Shown piece by piece: positions 21,264 through 34,545 of a stretch of DNA of 64,000 nt. The DNA comes from Diadema setosum (taxonomy: Eukaryota; Echinodermata; Echinoidea; Diadematoida; Diadematidae): assembly GCA_033980235.1 (NCBI GenBank), contig CM067067.1:29813451-29877450 (forward strand), read 5' to 3'. The notes beneath the pieces are model-generated. The model ran no database searches, was not told the DNA's origin, and saw nothing but the letters and a program-made list of their open reading frames with translations. The translations under genes were made by a program, and so were the position numbers. Each line of letters begins with the position of its first letter. Positions within the stretch are counted from its first letter, which is position 1.

Positions 21264-21650
21264 AGGCATGGTATAGTTTTGGTTGAGATGGAGATTCAGA
21301 CTTTAACTTTTTGCAAGCAAATTAAAACAACTTATGAAATATGAAAGAGCATCAAATTCTTAGAGTAATTTGAAGTTTCTTTGATTAAAGTTCTTGGTTT
21401 TGAAATGGCCGAGAAATTTTTTTTAAAAGTGACACATAATGATAATAACTAGAAGTGAGTGCCACCTTTATTAGGACCTCTTTTTTTTTTTGTACATCTC
21501 AGCCTTTTCAAAACCAATTTTTAACAAATAAATTTGGAATTCCTCTTGGTATTGTTTACTCTTTAATATTTCATAATAGGGTTCTCATTATTTTACAAAA
21601 TCTCCATCTCAGCCCCCATCTCAACCAAAAGTAGACCATCCCTCATCCCT
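21264..21650. mobile_element. TTAA-type MITE (GGTATAGTTTTGGTTGAGAT family)
   Basis: The left end AGGCATGGTATAGTTTTGG is answered by ATCTCAACCAAAAGTAGACC...CCCT at the right. TTAA follows the right end (21651-21654) and TCAA, one change away, precedes the left. A TTAA duplication points to piggyBac or Kolobok mobilisation. No coding frame. Confidence 0.7.
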
Positions 21651-22384
21651 TTAATGCTGCCATCAAAATTGGAAGTAGATCTACATCAAATCATATTGTA
21701 AATGCTCTTTGCCAAGTAGTGTTGTGCACATTTTGATATCAGGCCTTGTTTTACTTCATCACTGAGGAAAAAAAAAGAAAAAAAAAATTAGAAAAGAAGC
21801 ACTTAATCTGGATTAGTAGAAATTTCTAATATATACACATGTCTTTTATATATTCAACTTCTATAATAGTCCTGAAAGCACATTGTGATTATATTTGAGA
21901 AGTTTAGATGGATGCATTCAACATATAAGTTCAGGTTCTGATGACATCCTTCATACGGAATCTGGATGCGGACCGGATAGCCTGGCAGGGTTGTTTCTGG
22001 AGAGAGACAGAGAGAGAGAGAGAAAGAATGGTGTATCTGTCTTTACTTGATGAGGAAAGTGACATGGGCATTTTAATCTTTGGTGAAGACACAGTGACAC
22101 ATACGCTAATAAAGACATGTGGTTACTTGATTTCCCCTATATGTAGTGTTTCCTTGAAACTGTAAAGTATATCATTTTATACAGTAGATCCTAATTGTAG
22201 CAATTTAACCGTGACATGCCGTCAATCTCTCGTTTGAGGCGAGACCCCAGCCGAATTTTTACCAAAGTGGGGTGCTTTTATTTGTCGTTTGAGAGTTGGG
22301 AGTCGAAGTACTTGTCCATTGCAAATAAACTTTCTGCTCGGCGTGACAAACCTGGAGGCCAAGCCAGGGTTTGATGACTCCAGC
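21651..22384. other. No gene; short (GA)n
   Basis: Contains an AGAGAGAGA tract near 22005-22024. Otherwise unrecognised. Confidence 0.45.
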
Positions 22385-22985
22385 AGCTGTCGTATTACGT
22401 AAGAGCATGATAAGGATATCTGCCTGTGGCAGACCATTCAAAGTGAACTCAATTTTCTCTATCCTTTTTAAAGTTTTCAATTTTATATTCTATTGAGAAA
22501 TTCTATGGTCATCCATTTTACATTTCGAACGAAAAAAATTGACCCGTAAATAACGAAAATACAGGAATAAGAAGGAGAGCATTACCAGTTTGCCGGTGCT
22601 GACAATGTGCTATTTGGCAGTGAGTTACAAAGGGGAGGTGAGACTACCTCCCTGGTTACAACAGCCTGCTGACTGGATCATTGAGAAAGCAGCTGTCGTA
22701 TTACGTAAGAGCATGATAAGGATATCTGCCTGTGGCAGACCATTCAAAGTGAACTCAATTTTCTCTATCCTTTCTAAAGTTTTCAATTTTATATTCTATT
22801 GAGAAATTCTATGGCCATCCATTTTACATTTCGAACGAAAAAAATTGACCCGTAAATGACGAAAATACATGAATAAGAAGGAGAGCATTGCCAGTTTGCC
22901 GGTGCTGACAATGTGCTATTTGGCAGTGAGTTACAACGGGGAGGTGATACTACTACCTCCCTGGTTACAATCAGCCTGCTGAGAA
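22385..22985. repeat. Tandem duplication, period 306 bp
   Basis: AGCTGTCGTATTACGTAAGA starts at 22385 and again at 22691, and the two units agree almost throughout (for example CATTTCGAACGAAAAAAATT). The second unit loses its last part and runs into a (GA)n tract at 22985-23046. The near identity implies a recent event. Confidence 0.9.
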
Positions 22986-23093
22986 AGAGAGAGAGAGGGA
23001 GAGAGAGAGAGAGAGAGGGGAGAGATGGGGGAGGGAGAAGGGGAGAGACAAAATGGAATGACAATAGTTCCAGTCACTGCATAGTCCACTTCC

Positions 23094-23210
23094 TGGACTG
23101 TATTCGTAGTGTGCCCGCGTGTGTACGGACGGGCACACCATCAACGTACGTTGATGGTGTCTGTATATGTACACTGTATTACACAATTCACCCCTCCTGA
23201 ATACAGTCCA
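23094..23210. repeat. Nested hairpins with a 26-bp perfect palindrome
   Basis: The outer stem TGGACTGTATTC (23094-23105) pairs with GAATACAGTCCA (23199-23210). Inside are a GTGCCCG/CGGGCAC stem (23111-23117 with 23130-23136) and a perfect palindrome at 23135-23160 with half-site ACACCATCAACGT. The layout could fold as a three-way junction in single-stranded DNA or RNA. Confidence 0.85.
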
Positions 23211-26108
23211 GTCAAACCTGCCACTTTCCCCTCATTTCAGGGGGAACTCGTAAACTCCAGGCTCCACCTAATTTGCCAACTCCTCCGCTGATTAGCTTAT
23301 CGACATGCCAATCAGGCTGTATGCAAAACGAAGTCGTAGTCTGTTATTCTAGACAATAGGATCAGTAACAAGGTTTTCCTACATGAGTTAGGTTGTCAGA
23401 AATTCAATTTTGTCGAATAAAAATACCGTAAAATGCATAGAAATGTATTATTATTATGAAATATTCTTGTTTAGAATGAAATTGCTTACGACATTGTCGA
23501 CATTAAAAACGAAACAAATATAACATGACATTGAAGTCAGACTAATCTATTTCTTTCTGTGTGGGCTGTATCGGTCAGCGCGCACAGTCGGCAAGCCCGG
23601 AAAAAAAAAAAAGTGCAGAATCTGTCCTCGCACGCGTGACTTCGAGTGTGACCCCGCGGCCCCGTAGGTCATGAGAGCGCGATTGCAGGGTCGTTTTGAA
23701 ATGCTCTTGGTCCCTTACCTGATTTTTCTTTTATTTGATAGGTAGAGGTTAAAACTTGGATGCAATCTTGCTAATTTCTCCAAGAACGACATGAAAGATC
23801 ATCAAATTCGTGGCTAATTAATTGCCGATGTTACGGGAATCATAGGTACAGATATTCTTGTGAAATTCTCCTAAAAGTCTTCTTTTTCATCTCAGGTGCC
23901 AACGAAAACTATATCATGTAAAAGAGAACTAAGGTGTAATGTTATGATTTCGAGATGGTTCAGCAGCCAGATGAAATCAAAGGGATGTCATTCCTTTTTT
24001 TTTTTTTCTCGGCACGATATACTCGACATGGTCAGATGTGAGCGTCTAGCTCTATACTTGTGTCTGTCATTAGAATAGTCTACTGCTTCTAATTGGTGGA
24101 CATCTCTCCCTCTTCCTCTCTTTATTCGATTATGTCTTTTCTTGTTCTTATAAATCAAAATGTGTTAATTTGGTTTGCTTTTGTCTAACCTTCTGATTTC
24201 GTCTACTAGAAGTGCTGTCTGATTATAGTTCCATTCTGCCATCAATCATTCAGAACACTCTCTCTCAATTCAAAGCATCCAAGCATCCACTCAAATAATT
24301 ATACTATAACCACTAGTTTTACCGTTCACTCCCGTTAAAGTGAACCACAGTTTTCAACATTATATCGAAATTCCGCTTACAACATTATCCACTCTGTTTT
24401 TTCCTCTATTACAATAACATTTTGATCGTATAACGAATGAAGAATGCTTGCAAGGACTTCACTACATTTGGAGGCCATTGTGCCTATTCTCTCTTTTACA
24501 GTACTACAGGCCTATATACCTAACTAGGCAAAGAACATACATTATTGCACATGTAACACTCATTCACAGTAAAATATTTTTTCTCATTAATAACGACAGA
24601 GGAAGGAGCACAATCGACAAGTTGTTTTTCCTTTATAAATGTATATGGGTCAGAATGTAGAGATGTCCGTAAGATGTACAATTGAGCCAAAATTTAAAAA
24701 GTAGGATATTCTCCCAATTATTTATCTTACCTGAAAGTGTATACTCAAGCTTTAATATGAACCCAATTACATGCTATGATTTTCCCAGAGGAACAAGTTT
24801 TTATCAACCGCGGAAATTTGCCATGTCCAGAGCAGCGAACGTCCGTGAGGAATAGTACTGCACATGCTGATTCAGCTCAAAATCTTAAATATATTAAACA
24901 TGTGTATGTGTTGGCAGAATATTAAGCTTGTACTCTTAACCTGTACGTAATTCTAGACAACTGATGATTTAACCAAATTCGTCATGCATTTCTGTTGAAA
25001 TATTGCTCTTCCGCTGAACATTTTTCTCCACTATACGCCCATTTTACAGAAACTCAATATTTTGACCTCTTATTTCACTATCCCATACTTCAATCCTTAC
25101 TCCAAAATAATAACATATCTTTTTAAGATGTATCTGATCTAAGCAGTCTCTATAATCTAACAAACATAACATATTTTTCATTACGGAGGTTCGCGTATAG
25201 CTCACGGACGTTCGGAACAAAAAATATATTGAACAATTCAGCTCTCTTGAATTGTAAACGCATTCTATTCACAAGAAACAGCGATTTCATGTCGAGAATA
25301 AACTCCTCTGCAAAATCATGAATAGATATTACCATTTCTCAATTTAAAAGTTTGTTTATCTTGCTATGCCGAGGAATCAGAGAAAACATTTTTTTTTTCC
25401 CATCTCTCGTAAATGAACGTACAAACGTACGTGTAATCTCAGTGACGTTGTCCATCCTTGAGAACGAATATATTTATCAAAACTTCGTTATTACGAAGTA
25501 AAGATTCGGTTCCTAATTTTGTTATCTAAAGTCTACAATGCAAAATTTGCTTATGACGAACAAGGCCACAGCTAAATATGACAAAGAATTGACATAGAAA
25601 CACAAAATAAATATGCTCCGTTATAGAAATAAGAAGTTTAGCTGGGTAAGGGCAAACGAATACTTTATAGGAAGAAATCCCTCTGCGTTTGCTCCTTGTG
25701 GTACACACTGTATACCGAGGAGAATTTGTGTGATTATATTAGTCAGTTTCGTCATAACAAGACAAAATAAGTCCATATAACTTGGATGGATGTTGTGACT
25801 TCGATATTATACAATATGGTTTCTTTAACAAACATTTTGTATAGCGCGTCATTTCCGAGGCTCATTATTCATACAGTTTGTCAATCTTAAATTTGATAGA
25901 GTTCATATAATCATGAAGCTTTTTATTCGATAAATGAGGAATCTCCGAAGTTCAATTGAAAGGTTTATTAATTGGAACATGAAAAATCAGGTTCGTTTAT
26001 CTTAATGTGGAGAAACAAATAATTTAATAACCAAATCCTCCAGATTTTTCAAAACCTCATGATAATCGATTTCACCTATATATCAGGCCCATTCCACTTT
26101 TTGAAGAA
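23211..26108. other. No gene seen
   Basis: AT-rich. Short open frames lack motifs. The motif ACGTCCGTGA or its complement appears near 24839 and 25203 (see also 27.9-28.1 kb). Confidence 0.4.
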
Positions 26109-26385
26109 CTCTCTGAAAAAAAAATCGAGTGAAAATATTTACTCTTAAAAGAGTGAATACAAAAAAGAGTGAGATTCGAATGAAATTGGAGTGAATTTTG
26201 AGTGAAAATCCTCATTTTCACTCGTTTGAGAGTGACCTCAGGGATCACTCCAAAATCTTTGAGTGATCCCTGACGTCACTCCAAAATTTACTCCAATTTC
26301 ACTCGAAATTCACTCTTCTTTTGTATTCACTCTTTTTAGAGTGAATATTTTCACTCGGATTTTTTTTTTTTTTTTTATAGAGAGA
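26109..26385. repeat. Foldback element of GAGTGAA motifs, copy 2
   Basis: Same design as 6710-6942. ATCGAGTGAAAATATTTACT on the left mirrors AGTGAATATTTTCACTCGGA on the right around a GGGATCACTCC...GAGTGATCCC centre. CTCTCTGAAAAA and TTTATAGAGAG form the outermost arms. Confidence 0.8.
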
Positions 26386-26419
26386 ACGGATCTAAAAAAA
26401 GAGTGTACATTAATATTTA

Positions 26420-26550
26420 ATTTTCGGATTAACAAACTTTCGGAATAAGAACACTTTTAATAAGAAACCTCCTGAATTAACTACGAACATTCTTCTTTTT
26501 TTTTTCCTTTTTCGGAATTATAAACCTTCGGACTTTCGGAGTAACGAATC
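26420..26550. repeat. Worn copies of the TTCGGAATAACGAACC repeat
   Basis: Segments such as TTTCGGATTAACAAACTTTC and TTTCGGAGTAACGAATC match the array at 5.1-6.1 kb. Confidence 0.6.
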
Positions 26551-26560
26551 TTTGGAAGAG

Positions 26561-28735
26561 CGAACGTATCAAAGTGCAACCTTAATCTAAATCATTACTT
26601 TTATATTTGTTTTCAAATAAGCACAAAAGCACAAACAATTTGACGATCTCTCTGTCTCTTAAATGTAAAATGAAAAAAAAAAAAACATCTGGGAGAGAAT
26701 TACAAATTAACATTGGTTTTCATTGATGGGTATAAAAATAAAAACATGTCATGAAAAGCGGAGGATTTGCGTGTTTTCATCAGACAATAATATTGTATTA
26801 TACTGCATTAGTTTCGTTCGCTTGTGACGACATTTCGAGGAATAAAAATATTAAAAAAAAAACTTCCCCAGAGGCATTCGGTATAACGGGAGTGCACTGG
26901 CAATTCTTTTTCTCTGTGTTTTGGAGCTCGATCCCTTCTCTGTTTCTTTTCATTTTCATTCAACTGCTTCCACGTCCTTCAGAAACTTTTCCGATTCTTC
27001 TTCAACACATGCTCATTACGGACTTCTTCCGTCATTAATTCATCCCTTTTGTTTCAATATTGTTACTGCGGAACACTTTTTGGATTTGTTTTGTTTTGCT
27101 TTGTTTTTCTGTTTGCTCGCAGCAGATTCGTTGAGAGAAAAATCGTCGTGAAGAGAGAGAGAGAGAGAGAATGTACCAAGGTATTAAATATCATGGTTAT
27201 GCATCGAACGTTCGTGATGGAGACCAAAAAATAAAAAATAAAAAAGGATGCATTCTGTTTGAGATGGCAGGTATACCATATTCAAAATACAGAATACAGG
27301 ACACTCGGGAAAAGTTATCCCTATCGGTCGGATTGCATACGTCACGGACATCGTTCTACTACTTGGGTCATGTTCCATGAAGGACGGGTAACTAATCGGC
27401 AGAGAGTACCTATTATAGCCTTCCTACCTCTATCAAAAATTTGAAAAAGATTGTCATTGCAAATTATAAGAAATTTGACATCCTTACAACATATGAATTG
27501 CTCAGAGGGGAATTAGGAGGTGAATTTTCAGAGAAAATATTAATTATTTGCTTGTTTTTTTTTTAATCTAATTGCATGGTCCAAAAACTGCGAACAAGCC
27601 TCAATCCGCTCCAAACTTGACGTGCAGCTCCTCGGCTAAAGGCTAAAGCCAAAAGTAACATGTATACCTTCGCCATCAAAGCAAGATGGTGTCCTACTCG
27701 ATAACGTTTCAATAATTACGGACGTTCTTTTTTTTTCTCGTCTAAAAAATGTAATTTCGGTTCCCATTTGACAAGGGATGGACAGAACCTCAAAACAAAC
27801 ATTATCGTGCGGCTAGATCTTAGTCGATTTGGAATCAGAACAATATCGTCAATAACGTTTAATGGGCTACGATCTTTATTAGTGAATATAGCGGAAGCAC
27901 GTCCGTGACGTAAACTGAGTAAAATTTTGAATATTTAAAACAAAAATGTTACGTCCCATCCAGCTAGCAGACGTACAGTTTTTGCAGGATATGTTCATGA
28001 GCTGGAATACCAAATTTTTGTATACATTATACAGTTGGGACAACAAAGTATAATTTGCAGCAGCGATAGAGATGAAAGCATCACGGACGTTCCCCGTTTG
28101 ATAGGGCTGTGATATTTCAGTTGTTCTCTGTAATTTTATACTCATAAAGTTCTTATAATTTTGTGGTACATACCCATGATATGTCAGATCCAGAACATGG
28201 TCAGATTATTAGATGCCACGTACCATAAAAAGACACATTATTAGTTTGACAAACAAAAATTATTATGAAAATAGCGTTTTTACCGTATTTTTCCTTGTCA
28301 AAAGTCAACCAATCCATACATTTCCTGCAAGGAAATTTACCAGGCTTTGAGACATGAAATAATCTGGTTTCTTAGATCATCCTGGCGTGTTCTAAGGGAA
28401 CGAATGTCCGAAGGTGCGAAAACTGGCAATTGTACATCGTTCAAAATTCTCACCATATACATCTCCACATATTTATTACATGTATAGGTGTTGAAAGAAC
28501 TATACATTGAAGTTTAATTTCAAGGTATCCATCGATCTTCATGGCAATGTATCACACACATGACAAAAATATGTACGTTACCAAAAGTATAGAGCTGCAT
28601 ATACGCATTCTGTTTACAGTTTTACCAAGGAGCGTGTGTAATAGCTCCTTGGTTTTACATAGTCAAGTGCGGATTAGATTATTTTATTTTATATATTTAT
28701 GTATTCATTCATTCATCCCTTTATTCATCCATGTA
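26561..28735. other. No gene seen
   Basis: AT-rich with a short (GA)n at 27153-27169. ACGTCCGTGA-type motifs recur near 27720, 27900 and 28082. No exon could be supported. Confidence 0.4.
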
Positions 28736-28756
28736 TTTATTTATTTATTTATTTGT

Positions 28757-28795
<39 letters not shown>

Positions 28796-28802
28796 TTCAT
28801 TT
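28736..28802. repeat. (TTTA)n microsatellite
   Basis: About 16 near-perfect TTTA units; it creates a spurious Ile/Tyr/Leu-rich open frame. Confidence 0.95.
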
Positions 28803-29149
28803 ATCTATTTTCATTCATTTATTTGTTGTGGTCTTGGTCTCAGTCTCCGGCCAAGTCACAGAGAGATCTATGAAAGGTACAGCTGTCGGTGGTCTTGTGA
28901 ATAGGAACGTGAGTAGGAACAGTCTGTCTTGACTGTGATGTACAGTGAACATCAAAAAAAAAGATAATTCCTCTGGTGAAGCTCAGTAAAAAGACAAAAG
29001 CAAATGCATGTATATACCAGGTGGTTTGAAAAATTGCAGAGCTACATTGTTTCGAGTAATATAAGTGTCATAAATAGAATGAAATTCTATTACTTCTAAA
29101 ACTATTACTACTAAAAAATAATTACTTATGCTATATTCGTCATTGATAT

Positions 29150-30317
29150 TGCCTTATCTAAATTATGGTGTTTTAGTTTGGGGCAAAACACTCACCAGAA
29201 CCTACTGGATAGAGTGTTCCTTCTTCAAAAGAAAGCTCTCCGTGTCATCAGTTATCCTTTCATACCCTCCCACTCAAATATGTTATTTGCCGCTAATAAG
29301 CTGCTAAAATTAAAGATTGGTATTTATCTAATTTGGGGCAATATGTATACTAACAGCAACAACTCACTCCCCTCCATTTTCGATTCTATGTTTCAAAGAA
29401 ATCAATCATTCCATGACTATCCCACTCGACGTTCCAATGAATTTCACTGACCTCTTTTACGAACAATTCTTGCTAAGCACACTCTTACCTATACTGGCCC
29501 AACTTATTGGAATTTTCTGCATAATGACATAAAAATTGCACCCTCTATATTTTCATTTAAGAGGAGATTAAAGTCTTTCTTATTGCAATGTTATGTTCCT
29601 ACAGAATTGAACCAGCCTGTTGGCTCATTTTAATTTCTTTTCGAAGAATTTGGATTACCAATGATATACTGTCACATATTTCTCGTCCCTGTTGTCCTGA
29701 GACACTTACAGCGTAGATTCCATCCCACTTGTATTACTTCCGACTCTATTTCTCTCTATTTTTTCATATTTCCGTATCCTTTCCACGCATCCCATTATTT
29801 TTTCGATATACAGTAGTTCTGTCGAGGATCGCTGGATCTGTTTTGCCTTTCTGTCCGTTGTATTGTTTTCCTATTCTGACAGACTTGTCTCGTTCTGTCT
29901 TCGTCTCAATCTCGTTGTGCATGTGTGTCTGTGTGTTACTCTGTCTTCTTATTGGGCTTCCAGACTTTTTTTTTCTATCTGTCTTTATTCCCATTTTTTC
30001 TTTTTTTTTTTTGCATTAGTTCGTTTTTTATTGACATTCTGTACCTGAGGGGTCCAAATTCTACAAGCATTGCCTTTTTAGTGGGTCCCTCCATTTTCGA
30101 TATTTTGTGTAATGTTTATTGTCTATATCACTTCAGTCAATTTTCATTACAACATTATTTGTTACCCCAAGGTTCTACAATTATGTTTTCTGAATTTACT
30201 CTGTTTTCATTACATGTATATGTAACCTTATTCTCTGTTACCAAAGAAAGTGAAATGTTTATGTTCTTCTTTTTTTTCGAAAATGAATTAAAGTTTGAAT
30301 TGAATTGAATTGAACTG
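29150..30317 (+). pseudogene. LINE 3' end: post-RT region, 3' UTR and TTGAA tail
   Basis: From 29178 the frame reads LDRVFLLQKKALRVISYPF, the LQKKAIRxI motif found just after the RT domain in Jockey/CR1/RTE-type LINEs. After one stop (29448) the same frame goes on with TYTGPTYWNFLHNDIK and FKRRLKSFLLQCY, both typical of LINE C-termini. The 3' UTR ends in TTTGAATTGAATTGAATTGA at about 30295-30315, a (TTGAA)n tail that fixes the insertion end. The copy is 5'-truncated at about 29100-29150. It may or may not be the same family as the RT relic at 3.1 kb. Confidence 0.8.
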
Positions 30318-31149
30318 AGTAGATCCACACAAATAATTTGCCGGCAAGTTTTCACACTGGCAATACCGGTACCGAAGTTGCACAGACATAGAAGGGTTGT
30401 GAAAATTTGACTGCTTTGTAAGTGAAAAACACACTGGCCCTGATGACTGAGAAAACCTTCCCCCCGCGCGTTGCACGTGGTGGGTATCTTTTGCACAGAG
30501 AACATTGCAAACGATGGCCCAGGGAGGTGACCTCCCTGATGCGATCAGCTGTGTCTCGTAAAATACGATTACGTACGAGTGGCCGTCACTCGTAATGCAT
30601 ATTCATTAAGAATGGCTACGTCTGCATATCAAATAGATGATGTCATACTACATTATCGTGCTCGCTCTGGCAGGGTAGTCTGGACGATTTTTTTCGGGAG
30701 TACCAATTGGTGGAGTGTCGCAATCAGCGGTTGGGCGCATTGGGTGGGTGCCGAGTGTGTGGGGACTGCGGATGATAAAAATCGTCCAGTATCTGGACTA
30801 GTCACTGCAGTACAGGCATGCTCTGTCTGCATACGCTGAATGTCTACACTCACACACACACACGTACACACACACACACGCACCATGGAGCTACATAGCC
30901 CATGCCAAAACCAAAACAATCTCCTCCTCTCGCGGTGCCCCCCCCCCCTCCTGTGGTGCTGTGGCGATGACTGATGCTTAGATTAGGCCAGGGTCAAGAA
31001 ACAGGTGTTTTATATCTTTGATTTTAAGTCATTGATTGCCAAGATATGCACTGGCATTATTTACTGGGGTGTAGCCTCTTCAAACGAGAGATTTGCGTCA
31101 TGAGTACACGATGAAATATAAAATGTAGGAAACTTTCATGATCCAAATA
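30318..31149. other. No gene; imperfect foldback and (CA)n
   Basis: TAGTCTGGACGATTTTT (about 30676) is mirrored by AAAAATCGTCCAG...CTGGACTA (about 30777-30800). A (CA)n tract lies at 30848-30880 and a C run at 30939. No coding evidence. Confidence 0.5.
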
Positions 31150-33941
31150 TCCAATTCTTTCCATTAAGCTTTTTATTCCATTCAGAAGAATTTCAAGGTA
31201 GTGCTTGCCTGATACTGCAACTGGATACATTCAACACTTTCGTGCATATAATGTCCCGGTGACCTTTCACATCAATACCCTCATAAATAATCAAAGTCAA
31301 ATTGCTTAGAGGTTATGGTAACTTTGCCATCCGAAGGTAAATATAATGTCATGGTAGCAATGCTCTACAGTCAATAAAAATCAGGGTTTCCCTGTAATTT
31401 ACAATCAGCAGCAAAATCACAACAATAACTAAAATGCTACTTGTACAAGGCTCAGCAGGTAATCATCTCTTCTGTATAAAACCAAAGTTGAAGATGATCT
31501 GCTGAGTAAATGTTAAGTTATTGCAAGATGAGAATAGGACAGATGTGCGTATGAATGGATGACTGCAACAACATAAAAACTCCTGCAACCATCTTTGACA
31601 GAGGCTAAAAAAAATAATCAGCGTTAATTCATGTAAATCTTCATTGTTGGAGTGATTGACTACATGCATATGCCGTACTGCATGCATTTAGCAAAACATG
31701 CATTAATTTTCTGCCCAATGAACAATCGACAGTCAAAAATTTGGTCAAGATGTCAAAGGCTTGACAAAATATTCCAACATATTTGGGGTTTACATTTTAC
31801 ATGTATTATTGCTTACCTCCCATATTTCCTTTCGAAATAGATTACAGGATGCACAGATTAGAAGTTGGTAGTCAGGACATCTGTCTCTTTCTTTTTTTCT
31901 CTCTCTCTTGTCCGTAGTTGGCTGTGGTTTGCAGGGTCCATTTTGTCCACTTTTTGCTAATTCTGGTTGAAAATACAATTAACAAAAACTTAAATAAGTA
32001 ATCATTTTTATGAGTGAAACAGGATAATCATACTGCAACAAAAAACAAACACGTTCATCATGAAATAGAATTAATCATCACGATCTCATGAATCCCTTAG
32101 TATGAGATTTTGGATCTTCAGGTCACTGTCAACATTAATTTGTCTTACATGTGATACATTAATCATGTCATTGTTATTATCATCTTTGATGCTCTAAAGC
32201 CATATCTTACTGAAAATGAATTATGAAGGATGGAAGTCATCTTGACACCTGTAATTCCTGAACACAAATATTTGATTGTATCATGCTCTCATTTGTATGT
32301 GGATTAGGATATGATTTCCTTGCATAAATCGGTTTGTATTCATGAGATGATATTCCTAATTTCAAATCGTTGACACTTACTCCTGAGCTGGAAAGGGCAT
32401 TCACATCGCAGTCAAGACATCTTTCTATCTCCCCCTCACTCTAGTGGATGTGATCTCAAACTCAGCATGTCCATTTGTTGCTGACACCTTGATAAAAATA
32501 AAGAACAATACATCACAGCATATCACCTTTACGTCATACTTAACGCAACATAATAACAATGGAAAGTTAATTGATCTGTGACTACAGACGTATTTTCATC
32601 TGTGCACACATTAAACACTTGTGCCAATTGACATGGTTGAGAAATATTTCATCACATATTATCTTACTTGATTACATTTATGTTTGATTTTTATATGATC
32701 TCATCTTCAGTAGATAGAATACCGTTCTTTCATATGATCCTCTACAATAGAACATGCAATGAATTTACAAGAAAACAAGAATACACATTTAATCATAGAT
32801 TTGCTCCCCTTCTTATATAAATGGAGATACACGTGTATAAGATTATTCTCCTCTCTTTGTTTGCAAAGTACTTGTACACTGCATTGTAATGCAACTGTCA
32901 AAGTGAAAACATGCTTGTTACAATTTATTCAAATGGAATAGGAATATTTGATACTCAATGTATTTAGATTTGGCATTATTTTCAACTGGGCACTGAAGTC
33001 ATACATTTGATAATCAAACACTTGGTAAGTTAGTATTTAAAAGATATTTCAAATTAGACCGCTATTTAAGACATTTACCGTTTCTTACCTTCTGGTTGTT
33101 CTGCACTTTGTTGCAGGTAGAAAGAGCTCAGTCTTTGCAATTAGATTTTGGCAAGTCAGGATAGGCCTATGTCTCTCTCTTTGGTGAAGTTTGAAGACAA
33201 GACTCAGTCTGTCCACTTGTTGGTACATCTAGCTGAAAACAGAAATCAACATGACTCAAATAATTTTTTTCATCTTTAAAGCAGAGCATTATAAGCTAAC
33301 GGTGAACAAAAAAATAAAATCAATTTGAAATTTGATTGTTTTGAAAAGGCATCTTGACATTGACATAATTTTCTTTGTTCCCCATGCAAATCAATTATAA
33401 CTAAAAATATATCTCTTTTATTAAGATGATTTTTTTAAAGCTTTTTAAAAAGTTAAAAAAGAAGAAGATATTTAGGTTTCAGTGAGTCGGTATAAATGAT
33501 CCATTAAAAATGTAATATTTACATTTTTTTCAAATGAACCTTTATTCTTTGAGACATTAACATAAGAACTTGGTACTTACGAGTAAAGACATTTCTAAAT
33601 AGTTCCTCTTTGACTAGATCTATTTGTAAACTAGAAGAGTACATGTAAATGATTCACAGATTAGGAGAGGTTGGCAGTCAGGACTGAACACTTTCTCTCT
33701 CTCTCTCTTTCGGGCATATTCGAATGGCAAGATCACTTGGTTGTAGACTCGTTTTTACAACACCTAGGCCTAAATCCTAGACTCTTTTTCTCAACCCACA
33801 GGTCTACAAATACCAGAAAGAGTGGAATCAACCTTAGACCTCTGCTCTAGAGACTAATATTAGTCTAGCAAATCACGTTAGAGCTAATGTTAGGATCTTC
33901 TAATGTTAGATCTAACATGAACTTTTTGATCAAAGTTAGCC

Positions 33942-34545
33942 TAACGTTACATGGATATATAGTATAATTATTATGCATAGATTTTAGAACCTCTAGATGC
34001 CTAAACTTAGGTCTAGCTAGGCCTAGTAAGCTGGGTCTTTACAACAAAACTGCCTAGATATGAGTAGTAGGTTACTAGAAACCTCTAACGTTAGGTAGAA
34101 TCAGTGGCCCAGATCTTGACTAAGGCTAGACCTAGATTCTAATTCCAGATGCCAGCTATTTATGCTTCAGACCCCGGCCCTAGATTTTATATTGTAGGTC
34201 TAGTATATTAGACTCTAAACGTTGGTAGATCTACATCTACATCTTCTGTATAGACTACAGCCCCTTGCCCTGGACCTGGCTCTAGCCCTACAAATACATC
34301 TAACCAGCGCAGTAACGTTAGTAGTAGTGGACCTGTACTGTCCACGTTATACAACTGCTAATGTGCTAACGTTAGGTGTTAAATTCATTGTGATTATACT
34401 ATCATAGGGCCTAGCCCGATTGAATTGTTTTGGCGTAATAACAGGCGTAGCCGTACATTCTAATAGTAATACTAACACTAACGTTCGTCGTTTAATAGAG
34501 TAACACTACCCCTACTAGCTAGTAGAATGTCTAACACTAACGTTA
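33942..34545. other. Cluster of five TAACGTTA palindromes
   Basis: Exact TAACGTTA occurs at 33942, 34086, 34313, 34367 and 34538, with near matches (TAATGTTA twice near 33890-33910). The surrounding 1 kb is also rich in CTAG-containing words (TCTAG, CCTAG, CTAGC). It lies in intron 1 of the candidate transcript. No gene here. Confidence 0.8.

Noticed and set aside
28541..28932. Ile/Tyr/Phe-rich open frames resembling membrane proteins
   Set aside because: Produced by the (TTTA)n microsatellite.
29729..30308. Phe/Leu/Ser-rich frames suggestive of a multi-pass protein
   Set aside because: They lie in the T-rich 3' UTR of the LINE fragment that ends in the TTGAA tail.
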